Of a stretch of DNA of 64,000 bases, positions 62,813 through 64,000 are shown one piece after another. Under the pieces are notes generated by a model, which saw only the letters and a program-made list of their open reading frames with translations, was not told the origin of the DNA and ran no database searches. The position numbers and the translations under genes were made by a program. Location: NCBI RefSeq assembly GCF_000754815.1, contig NZ_KN150747.1, positions 1,457,908 through 1,521,907 on the forward strand. The letters are read 5' to 3'. Numbering within the stretch: the first letter of the stretch is position 1; each line of letters begins with the position of its first letter. The stretch comes from Yersinia ruckeri ATCC 29473 (GTDB lineage: Bacteria > Pseudomonadota > Gammaproteobacteria > Enterobacterales > Enterobacteriaceae).

Positions 62813-64000
62813 GGTTCAGTTGCTCTTGTTACGCGTAAGACTTCTTCAAGACTGGTGATTCCCGCCAGCACTTTCTCTATTCCGTCATGGCGAATAGTTT
62901 GGGTTTGCCGATAAAGTTTCCTTTCTAATTCAACCTCGCTACATCCTTGTGAAATGGCTTCGCGTAATGAGTCTGTAACCTGCATCAGTTCATGTATGCC
63001 GGTACGGCCGCGATAGCCGGTGAAATTACAATGTTCGCAGCCTTCGGGATGATAAAGGCTATGTGTCCGATGATCGGATGGCGTAAAACCAAAGCGTTGC
63101 AAAAACTCGGCGCTGACCTGTTCTTGACGGCGGCAGTGTAGACAGAGTGTGCGCACCAGCCGCTGAGCCAGAACACCGATAAGGGAACTGCCGAGTAGAA
63201 ACGGCTCCACGCCCATATCACGTAAGCGGCCAATGGCACCGCTGGCGCTGTTGGTGTGCAAGGTGGAGAGCACCAAATGCCCAGTTAACGAAGCCTGTAC
63301 GGCAATTTGTGCGGTTTCGGTGTCGCGGATCTCACCAATCATGACGACATCAGGATCTTGCCGTAGGATCGCCCGTAGCCCACGGGCAAAAGTCATCTCT
63401 ACTTTGGGATTAACTTGAGTCTGGCCAATATTGTCCAGATCGTATTCGATGGGATCTTCTACCGTCATAATATTGAGTGACTGGTTATTTATCTGCTGAA
63501 GAGCCGCATAAAGCGTGGTACTTTTGCCCGATCCGGTCGGCCCCGTCACCAGAATAATACCGTGAGGCTGTGCCAGAATTTGACCAAATAGTTCACGCTT
63601 ATCTTCGGTCATACCCGAATGAGACAGGTCGAGTCGCACATTGTTTTTATCAAGCAAACGCATGACTACCCGTTCGCCGTGGTTTGACGGTAAGGTGGAA
63701 ACACGAATATCGATCGCCCGACCAGCAATACGCAAAGAGATTCGTCCATCCTGGGGTAAGCGTTTCTCAGCAATATCCAACTTGGCCATGACCTTAATTC
63801 GCGATACCAACAATGCCGCTAGTTGACGGGGGGGGGAAAGAATCTGGCGTAATTCACCATCAATGCGAAAACGAATGGCGAGTTGGCGTTCGAAAGGCTC
63901 GACGTGAATATCTGAGGCGCCTTCTTTAATCGCTTCCCCCAGCATTGCATTAATAAGGCGGATTATTGGTGCGCCATCATCACTGTCTAGTAGGTCATCA
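62809..64000 (-). CDS. yts1E: T2SS ATPase GspE, C-terminal part
   Basis: GspE powers pseudopilus growth. The frame stays open to the window edge ([29 protein letters not shown]), so the N-terminal domain lies outside. Visible are Walker A ([13 protein letters not shown]), the Asp box ([14 protein letters not shown]), Walker B ([20 protein letters not shown]), the His box ([13 protein letters not shown]), and the zinc-binding four-cysteine motif (CLHCRR and [12 protein letters not shown]). Confidence 0.96.
   Translation of the reverse strand, partial: DDLLDSDDGAPIIRLINAMLGEAIKEGASDIHVEPFERQLAIRFRIDGELRQILSPPRQLAALLVSRIKVMAKLDIAEKRLPQDGRISLRIAGRAIDIRVSTLPSNHGERVVMRLLDKNNVRLDLSHSGMTEDKRELFGQILAQPHGIILVTGPTGSGKSTTLYAALQQINNQSLNIMTVEDPIEYDLDNIGQTQVNPKVEMTFARGLRAILRQDPDVVMIGEIRDTETAQIAVQASLTGHLVLSTLHTNSASGAIGRLRDMGVEPFLLGSSLIGVLAQRLVRTLCLHCRRQEQVSAEFLQRFGFTPSDHRTHSLYHPEGCEHCNFTGYRGRTGIHELMQVTDSLREAISQGCSEVELERKLYRQTQTIRHDGIEKVLAGITSLEEVLRVTRATEP

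Overview
The window looks like chromosome from a Yersinia close to high-pathogenicity Y. enterocolitica (biotype 1B type). Enterobacterial housekeeping genes run straight into an SPI-1-like type III secretion system (T3SS) that I recognise as Ysa, then a type II system (T2SS) that I recognise as Yts1 with its chitin-binding substrate gene chiY. The species is inferred from gene content; no marker gene proves it. The window opens inside ispD and closes inside gspE.

Region 1 (1-8630) is conserved core: ispD-ispF-truD-surE-pcm-nlpD-rpoS reading right, and mutS reading left towards rpoS. Region 2 (8630-18200) is an insertion scar beside mutS. It holds the N-terminal stub of a P4-type integrase, an IS481-family element split by an intact IS3-family (IS407-like) element with a clear 4-bp target duplication, an IS1 remnant, and two more IS3-family elements. 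Between the IS remnants sits an apparently intact, AT-rich five-gene cassette (11675-15919): an acyl carrier protein, an AMP-forming ligase, a FabG-like reductase, an acyltransferase-like protein and a NodB-type deacetylase. I do not recognise this cassette as a described locus. It reads like a pathway that makes an acyl group on a carrier and transfers it to a deacetylated sugar amine.

Region 3 (18200-50820) is Ysa. The leftward arm has the ysrR-ysrS-ysrT phosphorelay, a small lipoprotein, a membrane-tethered winged-helix regulator, a lytic transglycosylase and the prgHIJK-orgAB-like needle and basal-body genes. The rightward arm has ysaE, the secretin, export gate, ATPase, ruler and C-ring genes, then sycB-yspBCD-yspA-acpY and a chaperone-yspP pair. 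Two genes, the SctL/OrgB stator and the SipA-like effector yspA, are each cut by one in-frame TAA while the reading frame stays open on both sides. Either this T3SS is starting to decay, the bases are wrong, or ochre codons are read through.

Region 4 (50880-64000) begins with a PepSY-type membrane gene split by an IS3-family element (3-bp GGG duplication; removing the IS restores the frame). It continues with chiY, a divergent pilotin gene, and the T2SS genes gspO-M-L-K-J-I-H-G-F-E reading left in one tightly overlapping operon with no gspN between M and O. ChiY is a probable client of this T2SS.
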